DNA of 64,000 bases from Bifidobacterium platyrrhinorum (GTDB lineage: Bacteria > Actinomycetota > Actinomycetes > Actinomycetales > Bifidobacteriaceae), in NCBI RefSeq assembly GCF_010667645.1, contig NZ_WHZV01000003.1:43134-107133 (forward strand), read 5' to 3'. Positions 1 to 8,645 of this stretch are shown one piece after another. Position numbers and translations under genes: made by a program. The notes beneath the pieces were generated by a model that made no database searches, was not told the origin of the DNA, and worked only from the letters and a program-made list of their open reading frames with translations. Within the stretch, counting starts at the first letter, position 1, and each line of letters begins with the position of its first letter.

Positions 1-150
1 CAGCTCGCCGAGCCCACGTGTTCCTCGCGGCACGGGGTGTAGAGGGCGCCACGCACGCGCGAATAACTGGCCCATTATAGCGCCGCGCCCCGGACCGGGC
101 GACACGCGGGGGATGCCGCTCGGAGTCCGGTCTGGGGCGCGGCGGCCCGT

Positions 151-1191
151 TCAGCCCTTGAACCCGATCCTGGCGGTCAGCGCCAGATGGTCGGTGTCGG
201 GCACGACGAACGAGGACACGTGCGAGAACGTCGCGTCGCCGCGCGTGGCCAGGATGTGGTCCAGTTCGATGCGCGGCCAGACGAGCCAGCGCGGGAACGT
301 GAGGTTCGGCCCCTTCGCCTGGGTCAGGCTGGCGTCGCGGAATCCCGCGGCCAGCAGCCTGCGGAAGCTCGGATGGTCGGTGGAGGAGTTGAGGTCGCCG
401 AGCACCACGACGGTGCCGTGGTCGCCCACGTATGCAGACTTCGCCAGCGCGCCGAGCCCGATGATGCCGGCCGACCAGTCGCGGGGGCCGCGCATCGGGG
501 ATTTCGGGTGCGCGGACGCGAGCGTGACGGTGCGCCCGCCCGCCGCCGCCAGCGTGACCGCGGGGACGTCCGCCGCCGGGATGTCGACCGCGGACGGTGT
601 GGAGTCCTGCGGCTCGAAGCGGGAGAACACCATGTTGTAGCCGCCGTTGTCCGTCTCCTTCGCCTCGCCGGACCGCCGGTAGGGGAGGAGATCGGCGATG
701 CCGGCCGCGTCGAGACGCGCGACGAGGCCGTCGGTCACCTCCTGCAGGGCGAGCACGTCGACGCCACGGTCGCGCGCCTCGCGCACGATGGCACCGGCGT
801 CGGCGCGGCCGTAACGGCAGTTGAGCGTCATCAGCGTGAGCGACGACGGCGGTTCCGCCGATGACGCTTCGGTAGGTGTTTCACGAGACGTTTCACGGGA
901 GTCGGAATGTGTTTCACGTGATGTTTCACGGCGGGGGTGCGGGTCGGTGCCCCAATACGCGATGCGGCGGGTCGACGCGGACAGCGCCACCGCCAGCAGA
1001 CAGCACATCGCGCCCCACTCGCGCAGATACGCCGCCACCGCGGCGCACGCGACCAACGGCACCCACAGGAACGGGATCAACGCGATCATATACGGGAACG
1101 GCATGCGCGCCTCCATGCCGGCGGACAACTGGCTGAGCAGCACCCACACCGAACCGACGAGCATCACGCCCCACAGGAACCAGACGAGCAT
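151..1191 (-). CDS. Membrane-anchored endonuclease/exonuclease/phosphatase (EEP) family protein
   Basis: 346 residues. The N-terminal 90 or so residues hold three hydrophobic segments (around 1-20, 32-55 and 60-72), followed by a charged linker and then an EEP fold. Visible EEP motifs are the Asn of LTLMTLNCR, the Glu of DVLALQEV, the Asp/Asn pair of VVVLGDLNS and the C-terminal DTDHLAL His. This is the usual metal-dependent phosphodiesterase set, so a catalytic domain outside or at the membrane is likely; the substrate (DNA, phosphoinositide-like or other) cannot be told. The linker contains a doubled SRETSRET peptide, encoded by repeated GTTTCACG octamers (see repeat). The start has an AAAGG 10 nt upstream. 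It runs in the same direction as ffh but lies beyond the ffh terminator hairpins. Confidence 0.8.
   Translation of the reverse strand: MLVWFLWGVMLVGSVWVLLSQLSAGMEARMPFPYMIALIPFLWVPLVACAAVAAYLREWGAMCCLLAVALSASTRRIAYWGTDPHPRRETSRETHSDSRETSRETPTEASSAEPPSSLTLMTLNCRYGRADAGAIVREARDRGVDVLALQEVTDGLVARLDAAGIADLLPYRRSGEAKETDNGGYNMVFSRFEPQDSTPSAVDIPAADVPAVTLAAAGGRTVTLASAHPKSPMRGPRDWSAGIIGLGALAKSAYVGDHGTVVVLGDLNSSTDHPSFRRLLAAGFRDASLTQAKGPNLTFPRWLVWPRIELDHILATRGDATFSHVSSFVVPDTDHLALTARIGFKG
878..930. repeat. Four GTTTCACG octamers, parS-like half-sites inside a gene
   Basis: GTTTCACG occurs at 878-885, 890-897, 911-918 and 923-930. The third copy reads TGTTTCACGTGA (910-921), matching the first 12 of 16 bases of the ParB site consensus TGTTTCACGTGAAACA but not its last four. 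On the coding (minus) strand the repeats encode a doubled SRETSRET linker. They may be only a low-complexity peptide repeat. Confidence 0.6.
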
Positions 1192-1282
1192 GAATCAACA
1201 ACCTTTCGACGACGGGACCCCGGCGGAATCCGACGGGACCCCGGAACGGACACGGGAACGAATACGGATATGAATACGAAGA

Positions 1283-1353
1283 GGCCCCCTCGCCGTGAGG
1301 GGGCCGTGGAACGACCGTGGGAAGAAGCCGATCGGCGGCGTTCCCACGGTCGT
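1283..1353 (-). terminator. Two stacked hairpins downstream of ffh
   Basis: Just past the ffh stop, ACGACCGTGGGAA (1311-1323) pairs perfectly with 1341-1353. A second hairpin follows, GGCCCCCTC (1283-1291) with 1297-1305. Read on the minus strand it is followed by TCTTCGTATT. Tandem intrinsic terminators for ffh are the simplest reading. Confidence 0.65.
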
Positions 1354-1359
1354 CATGCG

Positions 1360-2997
1360 TCAGTGGAGCAGACCGGCCAGACCGCCGCCGAAGTTCGGCG
1401 GAAGCTCGCCGCCGTTCGCGTCCAGCGCCTGCTGCAGGCCGGCGGGCAGCGCCGGGTTCTGCGGCTTGGCGAACGCGGAACCGGAGGCGCCGCCCGACTT
1501 CCTGCCGGACAGACGATCGCGCAACGCCTTCTCCTCGGCCTCGCGCTTCATCGGGTTGCCGGAACGGCCCTTCTTGTTCTTGCCCTTGCCCTTCTTGTTC
1601 TTCTTGCCGCCGGAAGCGGGGCCGCCGAAGCCGGGGATGCCGCCGCCCGCGCGGTTCGACATGCGCTTCATCATCTTCGCCGCCTGCTCGAAACGCTGCA
1701 GCAGCGCGTTGACGGCCGACACCGTGTTACCGGAACCATAGGCGATGCGCGCACGGCGGGAACCGTCGATGATCTTCGGATTGCGGCGCTCCTCGGGCGT
1801 CATCGAACGGATGATCGCCTCCGTGCGGTCGATCTCGCGCTCGTCGAACTGCTCGAGCTCCTTGCGATGCTGGGCCATGCCCGGGATCATGCCGAGCAGC
1901 GACTTCATCGAACCGAGCTTCCTGACCTGCTGCAGCTGCTCGAGGAAGTCGTCCAGGCCGAACTCGCCCTCGGCCATCTTCTGCGCCGCCTCGCGGGCCT
2001 GCGCCTCGTCGAACTGCTTCTGCGCCTGCTCGATGAGCGTGAGGATGTCGCCCATGTCGAGGATGCGGGAGGCCATGCGGTCCGGGTGGAAGACCTCGAA
2101 GTCCTTCAGGCCCTCGCCGTTCGAGGCGAACAGGATCGGCTTGCCGGTCACGCTCGCGACCGACAGGGCCGCGCCGCCGCGGGCGTCGCCGTCGAGCTTG
2201 GACAGGACCACGCCGGTGAAGTCCACGCCCTCGTCGAACGCCTTCGCGGTGCGCACCGCGTCCTGGCCGATCATCGCGTCGATGACGAACAGGATCTCGT
2301 TCGGGTTCACGGCGTCGCGGATGTCTCGCGCCTGCCGCATGAGCTCCTCGTCGACGCCCAGGCGGCCGGCGGTATCGATGATCACCGTGTCGTACAGCTT
2401 CTGGCGGGCGAATTCGATGGAATCGCGCGCCACCTTCACCGGATCGCCGGAGGTCTGGTCCGGGGCCGCGACCGCCTCGCCGCCGTCCGACTGCACGCCC
2501 TTCTCCGGGGCGTACACCGGCACGCCGGCGCGCTCGCCGACCACCTGCAGCTGCGTGACCGCGTTCGGGCGCTGCAGGTCGGCCGCGACCAGCAGCGGGG
2601 TGTGGCCCGCGTCCTTGAGCCAGTAGCCCAGCTTGCCGGCGAGCGTCGTCTTGCCGGCGCCCTGCAGGCCGGCGAGCATGATGATCGTCGGCGGGTTCTT
2701 CGCGAAGTTCAGCGGACGATCCACGCCGGCGCCGAGGATCGCGGTCAGCTCCTCGTTGACGATCTTGACCACCTGCTGCGCGGGGTTCAGCGCATCGGAC
2801 ACCTCGGTGCCCAGCGCGCGCTCGCGCACACGCGCGGTGAACGGACGCACCACCTCGAGCGCCACGTCGGCGTCGAGCAGCGCGCGGCGGATCTCGCGGA
2901 TCGTGCCGTCGATGTCCGTCTCGGAAAGCTTGCCCTTGCTCTTCAGATGCTTGAACGCATTCGAGAGCTTGTCAGTCAAAGAACTAAATGCTGCCAT
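1360..2997 (-). CDS. ffh: Signal recognition particle protein Ffh
   Basis: 545 residues. SRP54-type GTPase that binds signal peptides of nascent membrane and secreted proteins and targets ribosomes to FtsY. N domain residues 1-95; G domain with P-loop GLQGAGKTT near residue 106, DTAGR near 205, and SKLDGDARGGAA near 260; methionine-rich M domain after about 315, ending in a Lys/Gly-rich tail (KKNKKGKGKNKKG). The start chosen is MAAFSSLTDKL, the family start; the open frame continues upstream without family similarity. A short loop of about 20 residues rich in Glu/Gly/Asp interrupts the G domain after YAPEKG. Its length is typical for actinobacterial Ffh. Monocistronic, with hairpins downstream. 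Confidence 0.97.
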   Translation of the reverse strand: MAAFSSLTDKLSNAFKHLKSKGKLSETDIDGTIREIRRALLDADVALEVVRPFTARVRERALGTEVSDALNPAQQVVKIVNEELTAILGAGVDRPLNFAKNPPTIIMLAGLQGAGKTTLAGKLGYWLKDAGHTPLLVAADLQRPNAVTQLQVVGERAGVPVYAPEKGVQSDGGEAVAAPDQTSGDPVKVARDSIEFARQKLYDTVIIDTAGRLGVDEELMRQARDIRDAVNPNEILFVIDAMIGQDAVRTAKAFDEGVDFTGVVLSKLDGDARGGAALSVASVTGKPILFASNGEGLKDFEVFHPDRMASRILDMGDILTLIEQAQKQFDEAQAREAAQKMAEGEFGLDDFLEQLQQVRKLGSMKSLLGMIPGMAQHRKELEQFDEREIDRTEAIIRSMTPEERRNPKIIDGSRRARIAYGSGNTVSAVNALLQRFEQAAKMMKRMSNRAGGGIPGFGGPASGGKKNKKGKGKNKKGRSGNPMKREAEEKALRDRLSGRKSGGASGSAFAKPQNPALPAGLQQALDANGGELPPNFGGGLAGLLH

Positions 2998-3088
2998 AAT
3001 GGGCAACAGTCTAGCCGTGGCGGGGGAAAACGAAGGACCCGGACACCATGCGGCATCCGGGTCCCGTGAGGGTGATGGCGGCGGAAGC

Positions 3089-4738
3089 CTACTTGAGGCT
3101 CCAGGTGGAGCCCTGGGGGCCGTCCTCGATGGCGATGCCGGCTTCGGCCAGCGCGTCGCGGATCGCGTCGGCCTTCGCGAAGTCCTTCGCCTTGCGGGCC
3201 TCGGCACGGGCGGCGAGCTGTTCGCCGATGAGCTTCTCCAGCGCCACATGCTCCGGCGACTCGTCGGCGCCGTCGCCCGCGCCGCCGGCCGCGCCCGCGG
3301 ACACCCACGGCTCGGCCAGCGGGTCGAGGCCCAGGGTGTCGAGCATCGCGCGCACGGCGACGAGCGAGGCGCGCACCTCGGCGCGGGCCTCGTCGGAGTC
3401 GGCGTGGTCGGCGAGCTTGGAGAGCAGCGTGTTGCCGGAGCGGATCGCCGTGAAGATCGCGGCGGTCGCGCCGGAGACGTTCACGTCGTCGTTCATCGCG
3501 GCCGTGAAGTCGGCCGGCAGGTCGTCCGCGGAGACGGCCCCGATCTCGTCGCGCGAGGGCTGGCCGCCCAGCGCGACGCCGGCGCGCTCGATGAAGTTCG
3601 CGATGCGGTCGTACGCGGCCTGCGCCTCGACGAGCGCCTGATCGGACCATTCCAGCATCGAACGGTACTGGACGGAGCCCAGCGCGTAGCGCACCACCCA
3701 CGCGGAATGCTCGGCGAGCACGCTCGGCACGGACAGGCCGGTGCCCAGCGACTTCGACATCTTCTCGCCCTTGGCGGTGACCCACGCGGAATGCATCCAG
3801 CGGGCGGCCGAATCGTAGCCGGCGGCGCGCGTCTGCGCCATCTCGTTCTCGTGGTGGGGGAAGCGCAGGTCGAGGCCGCCGCCGTGGATGTCGAAGCCGT
3901 CCTTCAGGTAGCGGTGGCTCATCGCCGAGCATTCGATGTGCCAGCCCGGGCGGCCCGTGCCGAACGGCGTCGACCAGCGGGCGTCCTCGGGGTCGGTGTC
4001 CTTCGGGGCCTTCCACAGGGCGAAATCGCGTGGATCGTGCTTGTCGGGGGAGGCGTCGGCCGGGTCGACCGGATTGTACTTGTCGTCGCCGGCGGCGTCG
4101 ACGGACGGGCCCATGCGGTCGGCCACGGCGGCCGCCTCGTCCACCTCGGCGGTCTGCTTCTGGTGCGTCAGCTCGCCGTAGTGCGGCCACGACGCCACGT
4201 CGAAGTACACGTTGCCGGTTGGCCTGCCGTCCGCGTCGGTCACCACATAGCCGTGGCCGTTCGCGATGATGCGCTCGATCAGGTCGATCATGTCGGACAT
4301 GTGGCCGGTCGCGCGCGGCTCGACCGTGGGCGGCAGCACGCCGAGCGTCTCGTAGGCGTGCGTGAACTCGCGCTCGTAGTAATAGGCGCGCGCCCACCAC
4401 TGCTGTCCCGCGGCGGCGGCCTTGTCGAGGATCTTGTCGTCGATGTCCGTCACGTTCCTCACGAACGTGACCTTGTAGCCGAGCTTCAAAAACCAACGGC
4501 GCACGATGTCGAACGCGACGGCGGCGCGGATGTGGCCGATGTGGGGCGACGACTGCACCGTCGCGCCGCACACGTAGATGCCCACCTCGCCGGGCTTGAT
4601 CGGCGTGAACACGCTCGTCATATGCGAGGCGGTGTCGTAGAGCTTGAGGCCCGCGGCGGCCTTGGCGACCTTCACCGGAGTGAACGCGCTGGGCATCACG
4701 GAAGTGCTGAAATCATGCGGTTCTTGGCTGTTTCCCAT
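3089..4738 (-). CDS. cysS: Cysteinyl-tRNA synthetase
   Basis: 549 residues, long for CysRS (often about 460). Class I aminoacyl-tRNA synthetase charging tRNA-Cys. The HIGH signature is seen in [11 protein letters not shown] (about residue 65), the zinc-site Cys in YVCGATV and [14 protein letters not shown] of the metal site, and the KMSKS loop as GEKMSKSLG (about residue 318). The extra length comes from an insert around residues 150-195 ([13 protein letters not shown] onward) and an acidic, Gly/Ala-rich C-terminal linker before the anticodon-binding tail. A shorter start at [10 protein letters not shown] (residue 15) is possible, and I cannot exclude [10 protein letters not shown] further in. 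Followed by ffh in the same direction after a 91-nt gap. Confidence 0.95.
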   Translation of the reverse strand: MGNSQEPHDFSTSVMPSAFTPVKVAKAAAGLKLYDTASHMTSVFTPIKPGEVGIYVCGATVQSSPHIGHIRAAVAFDIVRRWFLKLGYKVTFVRNVTDIDDKILDKAAAAGQQWWARAYYYEREFTHAYETLGVLPPTVEPRATGHMSDMIDLIERIIANGHGYVVTDADGRPTGNVYFDVASWPHYGELTHQKQTAEVDEAAAVADRMGPSVDAAGDDKYNPVDPADASPDKHDPRDFALWKAPKDTDPEDARWSTPFGTGRPGWHIECSAMSHRYLKDGFDIHGGGLDLRFPHHENEMAQTRAAGYDSAARWMHSAWVTAKGEKMSKSLGTGLSVPSVLAEHSAWVVRYALGSVQYRSMLEWSDQALVEAQAAYDRIANFIERAGVALGGQPSRDEIGAVSADDLPADFTAAMNDDVNVSGATAAIFTAIRSGNTLLSKLADHADSDEARAEVRASLVAVRAMLDTLGLDPLAEPWVSAGAAGGAGDGADESPEHVALEKLIGEQLAARAEARKAKDFAKADAIRDALAEAGIAIEDGPQGSTWSLK

Positions 4739-4897
4739 AAGTCAACAGAGTATGTGCGGAAGGCGACGGGCGCAAGGCGGCATGCGGGGTCGGCGATAGG
4801 CGGAATCTATGACGCGCGGCCGGCCCGCGCCCGGACGGTGAAACGGTCGGCGGCGCGACGGAACGCCGTTTACGTGGGTCGTGCCACAATAGGAGGC

Positions 4898-5662
4898 ATG
4901 ACGCCACAAGTGCTTGTTCTGCAACATGTCCCATGGGAGAAGCCCGGTCGCATCGCCACCGCCTTCGACGAGATCGGGCTCGGCTACCAGATCCTCAACG
5001 TGGTGGACAAGAAGAAACCCGACCTGCCCTCGTTCGACGAGGTCGCCGGCGTGGTCATCATGGGCGGGCCGATGGGCGCCACCGACTACGACAAGCACCC
5101 CGGGCTCAAGGCCGAGGCGAAGCTGGCGCGCGCGGCCATCGCCGTGAACAAGCCGGTGCTCGGCGTGTGCCTGGGCCACCAGATCATCGCCACCGCGCTC
5201 GGCGCGAAGCTCCACCGCGGCGAAAGGCCCGAGATTGGCTTCGGCCCCATCAAGCGCGTCGACAAGCACGACTACTTCTCCATGTGGGACAAGCAGATCA
5301 ACGTGCTGCACTGGCACAACGACGTGGTGGGCCTGCCCGAAGGCGCCCAAGTGCTCGCCCGCTCGCCCCTCACCAAGGTGCAGGCGTTCCGCGCCGGATC
5401 GGCCCTCGGCCTCCAGTTCCATCTCGAGGTGAGCTCCGCCCTGCTCGAGGAGTGGCTCGACGAGCCGAGCATGGTCAAGGACCTCAAGGCCGCCGGCGGC
5501 TCCAAATCGAAGCTGCGCGAGGACTTCGCCCAATACAACCCGCTGCTCCACCCGCTCGCCGACCAGGTGTTCACCGGCTTCGCCGCCCGCTGCAACAGCT
5601 ACGCGCGCCGTCTCGTCCGCGAGGCGGAGGCCGCCGCCCCTAAGGACCCGGTCATCTGCTGA
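4898..5662 (+). CDS. Class I glutamine amidotransferase (GATase1) domain protein
   Basis: 254 residues. A stand-alone GATase1 fold of the GMP-synthase-like type. The nucleophile elbow is LGVCLGHQ (Cys about residue 89) and the catalytic His-Glu pair lies in LQFHLEV. The family contains glutaminases and gamma-glutamyl hydrolases of unclear substrate, so the exact reaction is open. It lacks the ATP-PPase and dimerisation domains of GuaA. Start ATG follows AGGAGG by 1-2 nt less than ideal, but upstream starts lack similarity. Divergent from cysS. Confidence 0.88.
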   Translation: MTPQVLVLQHVPWEKPGRIATAFDEIGLGYQILNVVDKKKPDLPSFDEVAGVVIMGGPMGATDYDKHPGLKAEAKLARAAIAVNKPVLGVCLGHQIIATALGAKLHRGERPEIGFGPIKRVDKHDYFSMWDKQINVLHWHNDVVGLPEGAQVLARSPLTKVQAFRAGSALGLQFHLEVSSALLEEWLDEPSMVKDLKAAGGSKSKLREDFAQYNPLLHPLADQVFTGFAARCNSYARRLVREAEAAAPKDPVIC

Positions 5663-5704
5663 TTTCCCGGCCCATGCCCGGTGGTGGCGCTAAGTTAGTG
5701 GCTT

Positions 5705-7975
5705 ATGCCGACTTACGATATTGGACTGGAACACGTTTCGCTCGCCTTCGCCACCAAGACCATCTTCACCGACGTGACGCAGGGCGTGTTCGAAGGGGAC
5801 CGCATCGGCATCGTCGGCCGCAACGGCGACGGCAAATCCACGTTGCTCTACCTGTTCCGCGGCACCCAGGAGCCGGATTCCGGCCGCGTGACGAAGCGCG
5901 GCGGACTCACCTTCGGCATGCTCGACCAGCGCGACCCGCTCGACGACGACGCCACCATCCGCGAGGCCGCGCTCGAGGGCCGCGCCGACTACGAATGGGC
6001 GTCCGACAACACCTCCCGCGAGATCGTCGAGGCATTGCTCGGCGGCATGAGCCTCGACGCGAAGGTCGGCTCCCTGTCCGGCGGCCAGCGCCGCCGCGCC
6101 GACCTCGCCCGACTGCTCCTCAAGGACTGGGACATCCTCGCGCTCGACGAGCCCACCAACCACCTCGACGTGGTCACCATCCACTGGCTCGCCGAACACC
6201 TCAAGAACCGCTGGTCGAAGGGCGCCGGCGCGCTGCTGCTCGTCACCCACGACCGCTGGTTCCTCGACGAGGTGTGCGAATCCATGTGGGAGGTGCACGA
6301 CGGGGTCATCGAACCGTTCGAAGGCGGCTACTCCGCGTACATGCTCCAGCGCGTCGAACGCGACCGCCAGGCCGACGTGCGCGAGACGAAGCGCCGCAAC
6401 CTCGCACGCAAGGAGCTCGCCTGGCTGTCGCGCGGCGCCCGAGCCCGCTCCACCAAGCAGAAGTTCCACGTCAAGGCCGCGCGCGAGCTCATCGCCGACG
6501 TGCCGCCGATGCGCAACACGCTCGAGCTCAAGCAGATGGCGACCTCGCGTCTCGGCAAGCAGGTCGTCGACCTCGTCGACGTGACGCAGATCTTCGAGAA
6601 GACCGCCGTCGAGGTCGATCCGGACGCGGCCGCGCTCGCCGACTCCGCCTCGCGCGTGGACGTGGTGGAGCCGATGTACGCCGAACCGCAGCCGCACGGT
6701 TCCGTCGAGGTGGCCGTCACCGACATGACCGACCCGCGTCTCGTCGACGCCGGCGTGCCCGAGGCGGTCGCCGCCGCCGAGGAGGTGCGCGCGAAGGCCG
6801 AGGCGGAGGGCGGCGCCGCAACGTCGGACGACGATCGCGCCGTGCGCCGCATGAACACCGGCGGCGAGTCCATCGGCGTGGACGACGCCGTGGCGGCCGC
6901 GGACGGTGCCGCCGGCACGTCCGCCGCGCGCAAGGTGACCGTTTCCGGCCGCGAGATCCTCGACGACGTGACCTGGCTCATCGGCCCCGGCGACCGATTC
7001 GGCATCGTCGGCGCGAACGGCGCCGGCAAGTCCACGCTGCTCAAGCTCATCGACGGCACGCTCACCCCGACCGTGGGCCACGTGAACATCGGCAAGACCG
7101 TGCGCTTCGCCGTGCTCTCCCAGCGGCTCGACGAACTCGAGAAGCTCGGCAAGTACAAGATCAAGGAAGTGCTGTCGCGCTACAAGCCGAGCTACATCGT
7201 GGACGGCAAGGAGGTCACGCCAGGCCAGCTCATGGAACGTCTCGGCTTCGAATCGGCGCAGCTCATGACCCCGATCCGCGACCTGTCCGGCGGCCAGAAG
7301 CGCCGCATGCAGCTGCTGCTCATCCTGCTCGACGAGCCGAACGTGCTCATCATGGACGAGCCCGGCAACGACCTCGACACCGATATGCTCGCCGTGATGG
7401 AGGATCTGCTCGACACGTGGCCGGGCACGCTCATCGTCGTCTCCCACGACCGTTACCTGCTCGAACGCGTCACCGACCAGCAGTTCGCGCTGATCGGCGG
7501 CAAGGTGCGTCACCTGCCCGGAGGCGTGCAGGACTACCTCGACATGGTCGAGTCGATCAAAAACGGCAAGGGCCTGCCCGACGACGCCCCCGGTTTCGCG
7601 GGCACCGGCGGCAGGTCCGGGCGGACGTCCGCGAAGGCGTCCGCCGCCGCGAAGGAGGCCGCCATCGGAACGGCCCCGGCGGGGGTATCCGCTCCGGATG
7701 CCATGGAGAACGCCGGCTCGGACGGCGGCGCGGCCGCACAGCCGAAGCTCACCGGCAAGGCGTTCCACGACGCCTCGAAGCGCGTCGCCGCGATCGAGCG
7801 CAAGCTCGACAAGCTCGAGGAGCAGAAGGCCGACCTCGAATCGCGGATGGCCGCGCATGACCCGAGCGACTACGAGGGGCTCAACGAGCTCAACGGCCGG
7901 CTCAAGGCCGTCGCCGACGAGTCCGACGAGCTCACCATGGAATGGATGGACCTGTCCGAGCAGCTCGGCCGGTAG
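5705..7975 (+). CDS. ABC-F family ATPase (duplicated ABC domains)
   Basis: 756 residues with two ABC cassettes and no membrane segments, so a soluble ribosome-associated ABC-F protein of the translation-factor or antibiotic-protection class. First cassette: Walker A GRNGDGKST (about residue 41; Asp replaces the usual Ala/Ser), signature LSGGQRRR, Walker B ILALDEPTNHLD. Second: GANGAGKST (about 439), signature LSGGQKRRM, Walker B VLIMDEPGNDLD. An unusually long inter-domain linker of about 180 residues (Ala/Asp/Glu-rich) separates them, and a coiled-coil C-terminus follows (KLDKLEEQKADLESR). Which ABC-F subclass it belongs to cannot be settled by eye. It is the last core gene before the accessory island. 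Confidence 0.93.
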   Translation: MPTYDIGLEHVSLAFATKTIFTDVTQGVFEGDRIGIVGRNGDGKSTLLYLFRGTQEPDSGRVTKRGGLTFGMLDQRDPLDDDATIREAALEGRADYEWASDNTSREIVEALLGGMSLDAKVGSLSGGQRRRADLARLLLKDWDILALDEPTNHLDVVTIHWLAEHLKNRWSKGAGALLLVTHDRWFLDEVCESMWEVHDGVIEPFEGGYSAYMLQRVERDRQADVRETKRRNLARKELAWLSRGARARSTKQKFHVKAARELIADVPPMRNTLELKQMATSRLGKQVVDLVDVTQIFEKTAVEVDPDAAALADSASRVDVVEPMYAEPQPHGSVEVAVTDMTDPRLVDAGVPEAVAAAEEVRAKAEAEGGAATSDDDRAVRRMNTGGESIGVDDAVAAADGAAGTSAARKVTVSGREILDDVTWLIGPGDRFGIVGANGAGKSTLLKLIDGTLTPTVGHVNIGKTVRFAVLSQRLDELEKLGKYKIKEVLSRYKPSYIVDGKEVTPGQLMERLGFESAQLMTPIRDLSGGQKRRMQLLLILLDEPNVLIMDEPGNDLDTDMLAVMEDLLDTWPGTLIVVSHDRYLLERVTDQQFALIGGKVRHLPGGVQDYLDMVESIKNGKGLPDDAPGFAGTGGRSGRTSAKASAAAKEAAIGTAPAGVSAPDAMENAGSDGGAAAQPKLTGKAFHDASKRVAAIERKLDKLEEQKADLESRMAAHDPSDYEGLNELNGRLKAVADESDELTMEWMDLSEQLGR

Positions 7976-8034
7976 ACGGACGTGTTCGGCAGGTACGTCC
8001 CTCCCGCGGGACTTGATGGGGAGAGGAGGACGGC

Positions 8035-8616
8035 ATGATGCGGAACTGCAGGATAAGCGTCTGCTCCTCCGAGGAGCTGTACGACGACCGCGTGAGCATC
8101 GGCGACCTGTTCCTCAAACTGCGCAACGGCGACACCACGGCGCATGGGGAGCCCGTCACGCTGCGGCCGTACAAGTGGGAGTACGATCCTGGCATCGTGC
8201 GCACGGACTCCACGCAGGCCGAATACGATCGCTACATCCGCGACAGCGAACTGGCGTTGCTGCTGTTCCACACCCGCTGCGGCAAATGGACGATGCACGA
8301 GCTCTACGTGGCGCTTACGCAACGGGCCAGGACCGGTCTGCCGCACATCGCCGTCCTCGTCAGGGGCCTCGCCCCGGGCGAAACACGCACGCCGGAACTG
8401 CGGCTCCTGCTCGACACGATCGCCACCCTGGGCGCCGTGGACGAGGAGATCCAGCCCGTCACCTACGCCACGCGCGACGAACTCATGGTCGCCGTGGTGC
8501 GGTCCCTGCAGTCGATCGGACTGGAGCTTCCCATCAAGCGGAAGCCCGATGCCCAAGGCCGCACCAGACTCGTCGTCGACGGCCTCGGAAGCGAAACCAT
8601 CGCCACCCTGTTTTGA
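8035..8616 (+). CDS. Small TIR/DUF4062-like protein
   Basis: 193 residues, no membrane segment or signal peptide. The first 120 residues read like the Rossmann-like DUF4062/TIR-type fold used in bacterial conflict proteins: an initial strand CRISVCSSEELYDDR, then SELALLLFHTRCG followed by KWTMHELYVAL and PHIAVLVRG, the order strand, small-residue turn, acidic helix, strand. The Glu in MHEL sits where TIR-like proteins carry a catalytic or binding Glu, but this is a by-eye placement. Strong GAGAGGAGG ribosome site. The next gene follows after 29 nt and starts with a similar domain, so the pair is probably one operon. Confidence 0.6.
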   Translation: MMRNCRISVCSSEELYDDRVSIGDLFLKLRNGDTTAHGEPVTLRPYKWEYDPGIVRTDSTQAEYDRYIRDSELALLLFHTRCGKWTMHELYVALTQRARTGLPHIAVLVRGLAPGETRTPELRLLLDTIATLGAVDEEIQPVTYATRDELMVAVVRSLQSIGLELPIKRKPDAQGRTRLVVDGLGSETIATLF

Positions 8617-8645
8617 TAGGATGTGCGGTGTCGGAGGGAGACGCG

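Noticed and set aside
2976..4571. Long open frames antisense or out of frame to core genes, e.g. 937-3069(+), 2976-4571(-), 34264-36099(+), 41903-44572(-)
   Set aside because: Products are Arg/Gly/His/Ala-rich low-complexity shadows of ffh, cysS, ilvB and pgi, as expected in high-GC DNA, with no ribosome site or family.
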